DNA of 45,552 nucleotides, from NCBI GenBank assembly GCA_902761625.1, contig CACWLH010000009.1, positions 1 to 45,552 on the forward strand, read 5' to 3'. Under the pieces are notes generated by a model that did no database searches, was not told the origin of the DNA, and saw nothing but the letters and a program-made list of their open reading frames with translations. The translations under genes were made by a program, and so were the position numbers. Source of the stretch: an uncultured Erysipelotrichaceae bacterium (GTDB lineage Bacteria; Bacillota_I; Bacilli_A; Erysipelotrichales; Erysipelotrichaceae). Positions within the stretch are counted from its first letter, which is position 1; every line of letters begins with the position of its first letter. Shown in pieces: positions 17,640 to 25,035 of this stretch.

Positions 17640-19618
17640 GCGAAGAAAAAGAAATGACAGAACTGGAATCAAATGCTGTTCTTGATGAAGAAATCGATAT
17701 CAAGGTGACTCATACATACGATGACTCTGATATCCAGGTTCTGGATGGTCTGGAGGCGGTCAGAAAGCGTCCCGGAATGTATATTGCGTCAACTTCTTCA
17801 AAGGGACTTCATCATCTCGTATGGGAAATTGTCGACAACGGCATCGATGAGGCGATGGCAGGCTATGCGTCCACAGTCACCGTCAATGTTGATCAGAACA
17901 ATGTGATCACGGTTGAGGATGACGGCCGCGGCATGCCGACAGGTATGAATGAAAAAACCGGAAAGTCCACGATTGAGACAATCTATACCGTTCTTCATGC
18001 CGGCGGAAAGTTCGGCGGCGGTGCATACAAGGTGTCAGGCGGTCTGCATGGCGTCGGCGCATCTGTTGTCAATGCGCTTTCCGAATGGCTTGAAGTCTTT
18101 GTTTTCCATGCGGGAAATGTGTATTTCATCCGTTTTGAAAACGGCGGACATGCGGTTGAACCGCTGAAAATCGTGGGCGAATGCAGCCCCGAAAAACACG
18201 GTTCCAGAGTCAGATTCAAGGCTGATCCGACGATCTTCACCGAAACAACGGTCTATGATCATGACACATTGCGCGACAGACTCAGACAGCTCGCTTTCCT
18301 GAACAAGGGAATCCGTCTTGTTTTCAATGACGAAAGAGAAGAAGCACCTGAGAAGCGTCATCATGAATTCATGTTTGAAGGCGGTCTGAAGGAATATGTT
18401 GAATTCCTGAACAGAAACAGAACTGCTGTCCATCCGGATATCATCTATTCCGAAGGCCATGAAAAGGGCATTCAGGTTGAGGTTGCCTGCCAGTACAATG
18501 ACGGATTCAATCCGAATGTATATACCTTCTGCAACAACATCAACACAGCTGAAGGCGGCACCCATGAGGAAGGCTTCCGCATGGCGCTCAACCGCATCAT
18601 CAACAAATATGCAAGAGAGAACAACTTCCTCAAGGAAAAGGATGACAACCTGACTTCTGATGACTGCAAGGAAGGCATTACCGCCGTCATCAGCGTCAAG
18701 CATCCGGATCCCCAGTATGAAGGACAGACAAAGACCAAACTCGGCAACAGCGAGGTCAGAAAGATTGTCTCCGATATCTTCGGAACCCAGCTGGAACGTT
18801 TCCTGATGGAAAATCCCGATCAGGCCAAAGCGATCATGGACAAGGCAACCCTTGCCTCCCAGGCGAGAATGGCTGCGAAAAAGGCCAGAGAGCTGACCAG
18901 AAGAAAGAGTTCACTTGAAATCAGTTCACTGCCCGGCAAACTGTCCGACTGTTCCTCAAAAGACGCGTCCATCTGCGAAATCTATATCGTCGAGGGTGAC
19001 TCCGCCGGCGGCTCTGCCAAGAACGGACGTGATTCCCATTACCAGGCGATTCTGCCTCTGAGAGGAAAGATTCTCAACGTTGAGAAAGCCAGACAGCACC
19101 GTGTATTTGAAAATGCGGAAATCAGATCCATGATCACCGCATTCGGATGCGGATTCATGGATGAGATTGACGTCTCAAAGCTGAGATACAACAAGATCGT
19201 CATCATGACCGATGCCGATGTTGACGGATCCCATATCAGAATTCTTCTTCTGACATTCTTCTACAGATATCTCAGACCGGTTGTTGAGCAGGGCCATATT
19301 TACATCGCCCAGCCGCCTCTGTACAAAGTGCAGAAAGGCAATACCATCCGCTATGCATATACAGAACAGCAGATGGAAAGACTCAGAGCTGAAATGGGAG
19401 ACCGTCTGATGATTCAGAGATACAAAGGTCTTGGTGAAATGGATGCGGAACAGTTATGGGAAACCACCATGGATCCCAAGAGCAGAACTCTGATCAGAGT
19501 CAATATTGATGATGCCGAAAAGGCTGATCAGTACTTCTCAATCATGATGGGAGAAGAAGTCGAGCCGAGAAAGAACTTCATTATAGAAAATGCGAAGTTC
19601 GCCGAGCTTGACATCTAA
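17636..19618 (+). CDS. gyrB: DNA gyrase subunit B
   Basis: A 660-residue GyrB. It has a 40-residue leader before the conserved [19 protein letters not shown], the GHKL ATPase residues ([33 protein letters not shown]) and the transducer. The TOPRIM domain follows with [27 protein letters not shown] and [11 protein letters not shown], and the GYKGLGEM-type [19 protein letters not shown] end. It forms the A2B2 gyrase that introduces negative supercoils. The start overlaps recF; gyrA follows after 12 bp with its own AGGAGG. Confidence 0.97.
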   Translation: MSEEKEMTELESNAVLDEEIDIKVTHTYDDSDIQVLDGLEAVRKRPGMYIASTSSKGLHHLVWEIVDNGIDEAMAGYASTVTVNVDQNNVITVEDDGRGMPTGMNEKTGKSTIETIYTVLHAGGKFGGGAYKVSGGLHGVGASVVNALSEWLEVFVFHAGNVYFIRFENGGHAVEPLKIVGECSPEKHGSRVRFKADPTIFTETTVYDHDTLRDRLRQLAFLNKGIRLVFNDEREEAPEKRHHEFMFEGGLKEYVEFLNRNRTAVHPDIIYSEGHEKGIQVEVACQYNDGFNPNVYTFCNNINTAEGGTHEEGFRMALNRIINKYARENNFLKEKDDNLTSDDCKEGITAVISVKHPDPQYEGQTKTKLGNSEVRKIVSDIFGTQLERFLMENPDQAKAIMDKATLASQARMAAKKARELTRRKSSLEISSLPGKLSDCSSKDASICEIYIVEGDSAGGSAKNGRDSHYQAILPLRGKILNVEKARQHRVFENAEIRSMITAFGCGFMDEIDVSKLRYNKIVIMTDADVDGSHIRILLLTFFYRYLRPVVEQGHIYIAQPPLYKVQKGNTIRYAYTEQQMERLRAEMGDRLMIQRYKGLGEMDAEQLWETTMDPKSRTLIRVNIDDAEKADQYFSIMMGEEVEPRKNFIIENAKFAELDI

Positions 19619-19630
19619 CAGGAGGTCTTT

Positions 19631-22147
19631 ATGGCATTAGATGATTTTATGGAATTTGATGAGGAAAACTTTGATCCGGGTCATATTACCGAAACCAATC
19701 TGACCAGGGAAATGGAACGCGATTTCATTGACTATTCCATGTCGGTTATCGTTTCCAGAGCCCTTCCCGATGTCAGAGACGGACTGAAACCCGTTCAGAG
19801 AAGAATCCTCTATTCAATGAGTGAAATGAACAACGGACCGGACAAGCCGTACCGCAAATGCGCGCGTCTGGTCGGTGATACGATGGGTAAATTCCATCCC
19901 CATGGCGACAGCTCAATCTATGGCGCTCTGGTATACATGGCACAGCCGTGGAATATGAGAAAGACACTGGTCGACGGTCATGGAAACTTCGGTTCCATGG
20001 ATGGCGACGGTGCCGCTGCGATGCGTTATACCGAAGCACGTATGGCCAAGATTGCCGTGGAAATGCTGAGGGACATTGACAAAGATACTGTCAATATGGT
20101 TCCCAACTATGACGGTGAGGAAGTGGAGCCTTCCGTTCTTCCCGCCCGTTTCCCCAACCTTGTGGTCAACGGCTCCACCGGTATTGCGGTCGGTATGGCA
20201 ACCAACATTGCGCCTCACAATCTCGGTGAGACCATCGATGCGGTAATTGCCCTGATCGACAATCCGGATCTGACTGTCACGGAAATGATGGAATATCTGA
20301 AAGGTCCGGACTTCCCGACCGGCGGATATATTCTCGGCCGCTCCGGCATCAGAAAGGCGTTTGAAACCGGCCGCGGAACGATTATCATGCGTTCCAAGAC
20401 CAGAATTGAGGATATGCCCAACGGCAAATCCAGAATTGTTGTCTATGAGATTCCTTACATGGTCAACAAGGCAAGTCTCGTGGAAAGAATCGCGGCGCTG
20501 GCAAGAGACAAACAGATCGAAGGCATCACCGATCTGCGTGATGAATCCAATATGAACGGCGTGCGCATCGTTATGGAACTGCGTAAGGATGTGCAGCCGG
20601 AAGTTCTTCTCAACCAGCTTTATAAACTCTCCCCGCTGCAGTCCAATTTCGGTGTCAACAATGTCGTTCTGTTCAATAACACACCGCGTCTGGCGGGCAT
20701 GAAGGAACTCCTGCAGGGCTATATTGCCCATCAGGAGGAAGTCATTGTCAGAAGAACACAGTATGATCTGAAAAAGGCAAAGGACAGAGCCCACATCCTG
20801 GAAGGTTTGAGAATTGCGGTCGACAATCTGGATGAGGTGATTCACACCATCCGTGCCTCCAAGGATGCAAGCGAAGCGATGAGCAGATTAATGAGCGGAT
20901 TTGCGCTGGATGAAATCCAGGCCAAAGCGATTCTTGACATGCAGTTCAGAAGACTGACAGGTCTGGAAAGAGACAGAATCGAAAATGAATACCGTGAACT
21001 CCTTGTCAAAATCGCGGATCTCGAAGATATCCTCGGACATCATGAACGTGTTCTGACAATCATCAAGGAAGAGCTTCTTGAAATCAAGGACAAGTACAAT
21101 GATCCCCGCCGCAGCGAAATCATTGATGCGCCGGCTGATATGGAAGATGAGGATCTGATCCCGGTTGAAAATGTTGTGATCACACTTTCCGCCAACGGCT
21201 ATATCAAGCGTATGACCACGGACAACTACCGTGTTCAGAACCGCGGCGGCAAAGGCATCAAGGGAATGGAACTCAACAAGGATGATTTCATCGAACAGTT
21301 CGTTTCCATGTCCACCCATGACTTCCTGCTTGTATTCACTGACAAGGGACGCGTGTTCCGCATCAAGGGATACAATGTGCCGGAATTCAGCCGTACCAGC
21401 AAAGGCATTCCGTCAATCAATCTGATCCGTCTTGAAAGAACCGAGAAGATCAAGGCATTTGTACCGTATTCCAAGGATGACAATGCCAGCTATCTCTTCT
21501 TTGCGACAAGACAGGGTCTGATCAAGAGAACCGCGATCAGTGAGTTTGAAAACATCAATCGCAACGGTAAGATCGCAATCAAACTCAATGAGGACGATGA
21601 GCTCGCATTCGTCAAGGCAACCAATGGCGAAGCGGAAATCATCATTGCCGGCTCCAACGGCAAAGCGGTCAGATTTGAGGAAAGCACAGTCAGACCGCTC
21701 GGCAGAAGCGCCCGCGGTGTGAGAGGCTTCAATGTGGATGGCGGCAAGGTCATCGGCATGGCAACCAGTGAGGAAGGAAATTATATTCTGACCGTCACCG
21801 AAAACGGATACGGTAAGAAATCATTGCTGGATGACTACCGTATGACTTCCAGAGGAGCAAAGGGTGTCAAGACAGTCAATGTCAGCGATAAGACCGGCAA
21901 TCTTGTATGCATGAGAGCAGTCAACGGCGATGAGGACTGCATGATCATGACCGATTCCGGAATCATCATCCGCATCTCACTGACTCAGGTTTCCATTTAC
22001 AACAGAGCAGCCCGCGGCGTGCATCTGATCAACGTCAAGGACGAAGCGAAAGTCTCCACCGTTGAAATTCTCGATGCCGAACCGGAAGAAGAGGCTGAAA
22101 CAGAAACAGCTGAAGCTTCGCAGGCTGAAGAAAAAACAGAAGAATAA
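19631..22147 (+). CDS. gyrA: DNA gyrase subunit A
   Basis: An 838-residue GyrA. The N-terminal cleavage core carries the catalytic tyrosine Y133 (AAMRYTEARM). The C-terminal beta-pinwheel has a GyrA box variant QNRGGKG, marking gyrase rather than topoisomerase IV. The chain ends in an acidic low-complexity tail (EPEEEAETETAEASQAEEK), like tails that tune supercoiling in other species. In the quinolone region, HGDSSIYGAL, serine is present at the E. coli Ser83 position (S94), but glycine (G98, codon GGC) replaces the acidic residue at the E. coli Asp87 position. Expression follows gyrB. Confidence 0.97.
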   Translation: MALDDFMEFDEENFDPGHITETNLTREMERDFIDYSMSVIVSRALPDVRDGLKPVQRRILYSMSEMNNGPDKPYRKCARLVGDTMGKFHPHGDSSIYGALVYMAQPWNMRKTLVDGHGNFGSMDGDGAAAMRYTEARMAKIAVEMLRDIDKDTVNMVPNYDGEEVEPSVLPARFPNLVVNGSTGIAVGMATNIAPHNLGETIDAVIALIDNPDLTVTEMMEYLKGPDFPTGGYILGRSGIRKAFETGRGTIIMRSKTRIEDMPNGKSRIVVYEIPYMVNKASLVERIAALARDKQIEGITDLRDESNMNGVRIVMELRKDVQPEVLLNQLYKLSPLQSNFGVNNVVLFNNTPRLAGMKELLQGYIAHQEEVIVRRTQYDLKKAKDRAHILEGLRIAVDNLDEVIHTIRASKDASEAMSRLMSGFALDEIQAKAILDMQFRRLTGLERDRIENEYRELLVKIADLEDILGHHERVLTIIKEELLEIKDKYNDPRRSEIIDAPADMEDEDLIPVENVVITLSANGYIKRMTTDNYRVQNRGGKGIKGMELNKDDFIEQFVSMSTHDFLLVFTDKGRVFRIKGYNVPEFSRTSKGIPSINLIRLERTEKIKAFVPYSKDDNASYLFFATRQGLIKRTAISEFENINRNGKIAIKLNEDDELAFVKATNGEAEIIIAGSNGKAVRFEESTVRPLGRSARGVRGFNVDGGKVIGMATSEEGNYILTVTENGYGKKSLLDDYRMTSRGAKGVKTVNVSDKTGNLVCMRAVNGDEDCMIMTDSGIIIRISLTQVSIYNRAARGVHLINVKDEAKVSTVEILDAEPEEEAETETAEASQAEEKTEE

Positions 22148-22157
22148 GAATGAAAAG

Positions 22158-22189
22158 ACCATATCAGAGTGAATCTGGTATGGTTTTTT
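22158..22189 (+). terminator. Rho-independent terminator of gyrA
   Basis: An 11-bp stem ACCATATCAGA/TCTGGTATGGT with one G-U pair and loop GUGAA (22158-22184), followed by six U. Confidence 0.9.
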
Positions 22190-22190
22190 A

Positions 22191-22230
22191 TGAACATGCA
22201 TGAATCACCAATAATATTCATGCATGTTCA
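22191..22230. repeat. Perfect 15-bp inverted repeat after the gyrA terminator
   Basis: TGAACATGCATGAAT (22191-22205) and its exact complement (22216-22230) are separated by 10 bases. No U-tract follows, so it is not a standard terminator. The core TGAACATGCATGAA recurs at 36077 upstream of the atp operon. From here to the RHH gene I see no gene. Confidence 0.8.
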
Positions 22231-22314
22231 GGATGATTATTGTTACACTGATAAAAACTGTTAAACAATATCCAGTCATTAAAAGCAGGGAATAGAGAAT
22301 TTCTGAAGAGAATT

Positions 22315-22342
22315 AAAAAAGTGATCATTCACCGATGATCAC
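22315..22342 (-). terminator. Terminator of the small RHH-like gene
   Basis: Stem GTGATCAT/ATGATCAC (22321-22342, 6-nt loop) followed on the minus strand by six U (22320-22315). The stem includes the gene's stop codon. Confidence 0.82.
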
Positions 22343-22560
22343 TGATTCTTGAGCGCTGCTTTCTTTTTCTTTTCCTGTTTCTTGATATCAGCTTCGATCA
22401 AAGCTGTCAGGTAGCTTTTGATGCTTTCCTGGTTTTCAAGCCACTCGATGATCTTTGTTTCACTCTTGTTGTTGAAACGAACAGAGAATGAACGATAGTT
22501 GTTTCTGTTATAAGTGTTGTTATACTCTAATTTGTTTTTGTACTGGTCTTTGTTTGGCAT
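22339..22560 (-). CDS. Small ribbon-helix-helix-like DNA-binding protein (putative)
   Basis: A 73-residue basic protein with a good AGAAGGAA ribosome site and its own terminator, so the gene is probably real. Residues 23-60 (YRSFSVRFNN-KSETKIIEWLENQESIKSYLTALIEADIKK) have the pattern of an RHH/Arc-like fold: a short beta strand with alternating residues, then two helices. Asn/Lys/Tyr-rich flanks (1-22) and a lysine-rich tail follow. Such proteins usually repress their own promoter as dimers, and a 16-bp palindrome lies just upstream (22578-22593). Similar small proteins are common on Bacillota mobile elements. No partner toxin gene is adjacent. Function is inferred. Confidence 0.7.
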   Translation of the reverse strand: MPNKDQYKNKLEYNNTYNRNNYRSFSVRFNNKSETKIIEWLENQESIKSYLTALIEADIKKQEKKKKAALKNQ

Positions 22561-22577
22561 ATCGGTTCCTTCTAAAT

Positions 22578-22615
22578 ATTATTGATAATATCAACTAATG
22601 CACATCTATTATAAC
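22578..22615 (-). promoter_or_regulatory. Candidate promoter and palindromic operator of the RHH-like gene
   Basis: On the minus strand TATAAT lies at 22615-22610 with no strong -35. Downstream, between it and the ribosome site, is a 16-bp inverted repeat ATATTATTGATAATAT (22578-22593), well placed for autorepression. Confidence 0.5.
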
Positions 22616-22694
22616 AATAGAAAAATGAAATTAAAGGACATTTCAACTAAATTGTATTTTTTTTACAGCAAATTTTAATCAATCATATCGATTC

Positions 22695-22723
22695 TTGACA
22701 AACTAAAACGCCGGTGATTAAAT
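22695..22723 (+). promoter_or_regulatory. Promoter of the serS T-box transcript
   Basis: Consensus TTGACA at 22695-22700, 17 bases, then TTAAAT at 22718-22723. The predicted start near 22730 coincides with the 5' edge of the T-box leader. Confidence 0.7.
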
Positions 22724-22735
22724 GTGCTTAACTCG

Positions 22736-22961
22736 TTGATAAGGACCAGTAGTTTTCTGATGTAGCATGCAGAAAGACAGTGGGAGATGTAAACTGTCAC
22801 AGATGAAAATGAATCCACCTTTGAGTGAAGCTAATCACTTCCGGCTGATAACCGTTATTATCAAATGAAGTGGCTCAGATTGTTTCACGTGAAACAATTA
22901 TGAACAAGAAGGGTGGCACCGCGATCAACATCGTCCCTTTGCAGGATGATGTTTTATTTTT
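22736..22961 (+). promoter_or_regulatory. serS leader: T-box riboswitch controlling serS
   Basis: The canonical T-box sequence AAGGGTGGCACCGCG is at 22909-22923. It is followed by a terminator stem AACATCGTCC (22927-22936) with GGATGATGTT (22944-22953) and U residues to 22961. Stem I begins near GATAAGGACCAGTAG (22739) and has a distal helix GACAGT/ACTGTC around 22775-22799. A plausible specifier is the serine codon UCC at 22814-22816 in GAATCCACC. Uncharged tRNA-Ser would stabilise the antiterminator and allow serS transcription. A perfect parS palindrome (22881-22896) occupies the Stem III position just before the T-box sequence. This leader fills the gene-free stretch 22561-22974. Confidence 0.92.
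22881..22896. other. parS: parS site 1 (inside the serS T-box leader)
   Basis: Perfect 16-bp parS consensus TGTTTCACGTGAAACA; the palindrome extends two bases further on each side (22879-22898). It is the binding and CTP-dependent loading site for ParB/Spo0J, whose gene is at 35174-36079. As RNA it folds into an 8-bp hairpin with loop ACGU. Confidence 0.95.
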
Positions 22962-22974
22962 GAAAGGAGATATC

Positions 22975-24276
22975 ATGATTGATATTAAAATGATCCGTGA
23001 AAATCCTGAAATCGTTAAAGAAAATATCAAAAAGAAATTTCAGGATGAAAAACTCAAGCTCGTCGACGAAGTGGCTGAAATGGACAAAGAGTACCGCGCC
23101 GCAAAAACAAAAGGCGACGGACTGAGAGCAGACCGCAACAGACTGTCCAAGGAAATCGGCAGTCTGATGAAGCAGGGACTCAGAGATAAGGCTGAAGAGG
23201 TAAAACAGCAGGTCAAGGATATGGGAACCGAGCTGGAGAACCTTGAGAAGAGAGAAGCTGAACTCGAAGTTGAAATCAAAAACAGAATGATGGTGATTCC
23301 GAATATCATTGATCCGTCAGTTCCGATTGGTAAGGATGATTCCGAAAATGTTGAAATTCAGAGATACGGCGAGCCGTTCGTTCCTGATTATGAGATTCCT
23401 TATCATACAGATATTATTGAAAAACTTGCCGGTATCGATCTTGACAGCTCCGGCAGAACATCAGGCAATGGCTTCTATTATCTGAAAGGCGATATTGCCA
23501 GACTCCATTCTTCAATTCTCTCCTATGCACGTGACTTTATGATCAACAGAGGCTTTGAATACTTCATTCCGCCGTTCATGATTCACGGAAGTGTCGTCAA
23601 CGGTGTTATGAGCTTCACTGAAATGCAGAACATGATGTATAAGATTGAAGGAGAGGATCTCTATCTGATCGGTACATCTGAGCATTCCATGATCGGACGT
23701 TTCATGGGACAGATTCTGAAAAAGGAAGATCTGCCTTATACTCTGACTTCCTACAGCCCCTGCTTCAGAAAAGAAGTAGGCGCTCACGGAATTGAAGAGA
23801 GAGGACTTTACAGAGTTCACCAGTTCGAAAAGCAGGAAATGGTTGTTGTCTGCGAACCGGAAGATTCACCTTACTGGTATGATCAGCTCTGGCAGAACAG
23901 CGTTGATTTCTTCAGAACACTTGATATTCCGGTCAGAACACTGGAATGCTGCTCAGGAGACCTCGCGGATCTGAAAGTCAAGAGCTGTGATGTTGAGGCT
24001 TGGTCACCGAGACAGAAGAAATACTTCGAAGTCGGCAGCTGCTCCAACCTCGGAGATGCACAGGCAAGAAGACTTGGCATCAGAATCAAAGGCGAAAATG
24101 GTAATTACTTTGCTCATACACTGAACAACACAGTCGTTGCTCCGCCGAGAATGCTGATCAGCTTCCTCGAAAACAATCTGAATGAAGATGGAAGCGTCAG
24201 AATTCCGGAAGTACTCCGTCCGTATATGGGCGGCCAGGAAGTGATTGTTCCTCCGACAAAGACAAAGAGTTTCTAA
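22975..24276 (+). CDS. serS: Seryl-tRNA synthetase
   Basis: A 433-residue class II synthetase from ATG 22975 (MIDIKMIRENPEIVKENIKKK), preceded by AAAGGAGA; the frame is open upstream but only through the T-box leader. Residues 25-105 form the antiparallel coiled-coil arm that reaches the long variable arm of tRNA-Ser. The catalytic core includes motif 2 (SPCFRKEVGAHGIEERGLYRVHQFEKQE) and motif 3 (NNTVVAPPRMLISFLE). It charges tRNA-Ser, and tRNA-Sec if present. It is the sole gene of its transcript, framed by the T-box leader and a terminator, with a parS site on each side. Confidence 0.97.
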   Translation: MIDIKMIRENPEIVKENIKKKFQDEKLKLVDEVAEMDKEYRAAKTKGDGLRADRNRLSKEIGSLMKQGLRDKAEEVKQQVKDMGTELENLEKREAELEVEIKNRMMVIPNIIDPSVPIGKDDSENVEIQRYGEPFVPDYEIPYHTDIIEKLAGIDLDSSGRTSGNGFYYLKGDIARLHSSILSYARDFMINRGFEYFIPPFMIHGSVVNGVMSFTEMQNMMYKIEGEDLYLIGTSEHSMIGRFMGQILKKEDLPYTLTSYSPCFRKEVGAHGIEERGLYRVHQFEKQEMVVVCEPEDSPYWYDQLWQNSVDFFRTLDIPVRTLECCSGDLADLKVKSCDVEAWSPRQKKYFEVGSCSNLGDAQARRLGIRIKGENGNYFAHTLNNTVVAPPRMLISFLENNLNEDGSVRIPEVLRPYMGGQEVIVPPTKTKSF

Positions 24277-24281
24277 AATAC

Positions 24282-24313
24282 AAAAGCAGTGAAACATCAA
24301 ATCACTGCTTTTT
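24282..24313 (+). terminator. Rho-independent terminator of serS
   Basis: Stem AAAAGCAGTGA/TCACTGCTTTT with a 9-nt loop (24282-24312) and a U-tract. It abuts the second parS palindrome, whose first base follows directly. Confidence 0.9.
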
Positions 24314-24315
24314 AT

Positions 24316-24331
24316 TGTTTCACGTGAAACA
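24316..24331. other. parS: parS site 2
   Basis: A second perfect TGTTTCACGTGAAACA, again extended to a 20-bp palindrome (24314-24333), between the serS terminator and the SRP RNA promoter, 1435 bp from the first. Confidence 0.95.
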
Positions 24332-24364
24332 ATTCAATACTTTTGATGTTTCATTCAATGTAAC

Positions 24365-24393
24365 TTGTATAATTCCCGGATATCGATTACAAT
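24365..24393 (+). promoter_or_regulatory. Promoter of the SRP RNA
   Basis: TTGTAT at 24365-24370, 17 bases, TACAAT at 24388-24393, then seven bases to the predicted RNA start at about 24400. Confidence 0.7.
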
Positions 24394-24399
24394 AACTAT

Positions 24400-24474
24400 C
24401 GGCACAGCACTCATGCATAGAACCTGGTCAGGACCGGAAGGTAGCAGCCATACAAGCCTCTGTCTGCGTGTGCC
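24400..24474 (+). ncRNA. ffs: Signal recognition particle RNA, small bacterial (4.5S) type
   Basis: The universally conserved domain IV is visible: ACCTGGTCAGGACCGGAAGG followed by TAGCAGCCA (24422-24450). This includes the GGAC/GGAA tetraloop region and the asymmetric loop that bind Ffh. The ends GGCAC (24401) and GTGCC (24470-24474) pair to close the helix, followed by UUUUAUUUA. The RNA is about 75 nt, so it lacks the Alu domain of Bacillus scRNA. It lies near tadA and dnaX, as scr does in Bacillus, though here it precedes tadA. Confidence 0.95.
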
Positions 24475-24488
24475 TTTTATTTACATTT

Positions 24489-24992
24489 ATGAAAACAGAT
24501 GAAGAATACATGAAGCTGGCTTTGAAAGAAGCGGAAAAAGCTGCGAAAGCGGATGAAGTACCGGTCGGATGTGTGATTGTGCGTAACGGAGAGGTGATTG
24601 CGAAAGCTCATAATCTGCGTGAAAAGAATCAACAGGCCAATGCGCATGCGGAAATGCTGGCAATTCAGAAAGCAAGTAAAAAACTCGGCACCTGGTGTCT
24701 GCAGGACTGTGATCTGTATGTCACCCTTGAACCGTGTATGATGTGCACCGGTGTCATCGGACATGCGAGAATTCATAAACTTGTTTACGGAACGGCAGAT
24801 CCGAAGGGCGGAACGATTGACACACTTGTGAAAATCAAAGAAATACCGCATCTGAAAACATATCCGAAAGAGATTGTTTCAGGTGTTCTTCGTGAGGAAT
24901 GTTCATCGATTCTTTCTGATTTTTTCAGGAAAAAAAGGAAGAAGCCGAAAAAAGACAAGACACAGTTTCAAACCATGAATAAGCCTGCCTAG
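24489..24992 (+). CDS. tadA: tRNA-specific adenosine deaminase TadA
   Basis: A 167-residue zinc deaminase starting at MKTDEEYMKLALKEAEKA. The zinc and proton-shuttle motifs are HAEM (near residue 55) and PCMMC (near 85), with VGCVIV and GHARIHKLVYGT as further family blocks. It converts A34 to inosine in the anticodon of tRNA-Arg(ACG). The tail after residue 145 is lysine-rich. The start lies only 15 bases beyond the SRP RNA, with no Shine-Dalgarno sequence I can see. Its message may begin at the SRP RNA promoter or be poorly translated. Confidence 0.94.
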   Translation: MKTDEEYMKLALKEAEKAAKADEVPVGCVIVRNGEVIAKAHNLREKNQQANAHAEMLAIQKASKKLGTWCLQDCDLYVTLEPCMMCTGVIGHARIHKLVYGTADPKGGTIDTLVKIKEIPHLKTYPKEIVSGVLREECSSILSDFFRKKRKKPKKDKTQFQTMNKPA

Positions 24993-25006
24993 TGCATGGC
25001 TTTTTT
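24981..25006 (+). terminator. Terminator after tadA
   Basis: A stem AAGCC-TGC/GCA-GGCTT with one bulged base (24981-25002), then six U. The tadA stop codon is in the loop. Confidence 0.6.
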
Positions 25007-25014
25007 GCTATAAT
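25006..25014 (+). promoter_or_regulatory. Extended -10 promoter of dnaX-ybaB-recR
   Basis: TGCTATAAT (25006-25014), a consensus extended -10, lies directly after the tadA terminator and 21 bp before dnaX. No clear -35 is seen. Confidence 0.55.
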
Positions 25015-25035
25015 AAGGAACACAGGAGCGAAACT

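Noticed and set aside
18035..18703. 222-codon minus-strand frame inside gyrB
   Set aside because: Shadow of gyrB; no start signals and no recognisable domain.
20037..20845. Minus-strand open frame inside gyrA
   Set aside because: Antisense shadow of the conserved GyrA core.
22870..22974. Upstream extension of serS through parS and the T-box
   Set aside because: The codons coincide with the riboswitch; the conserved SerRS start at 22975 has a strong ribosome site.
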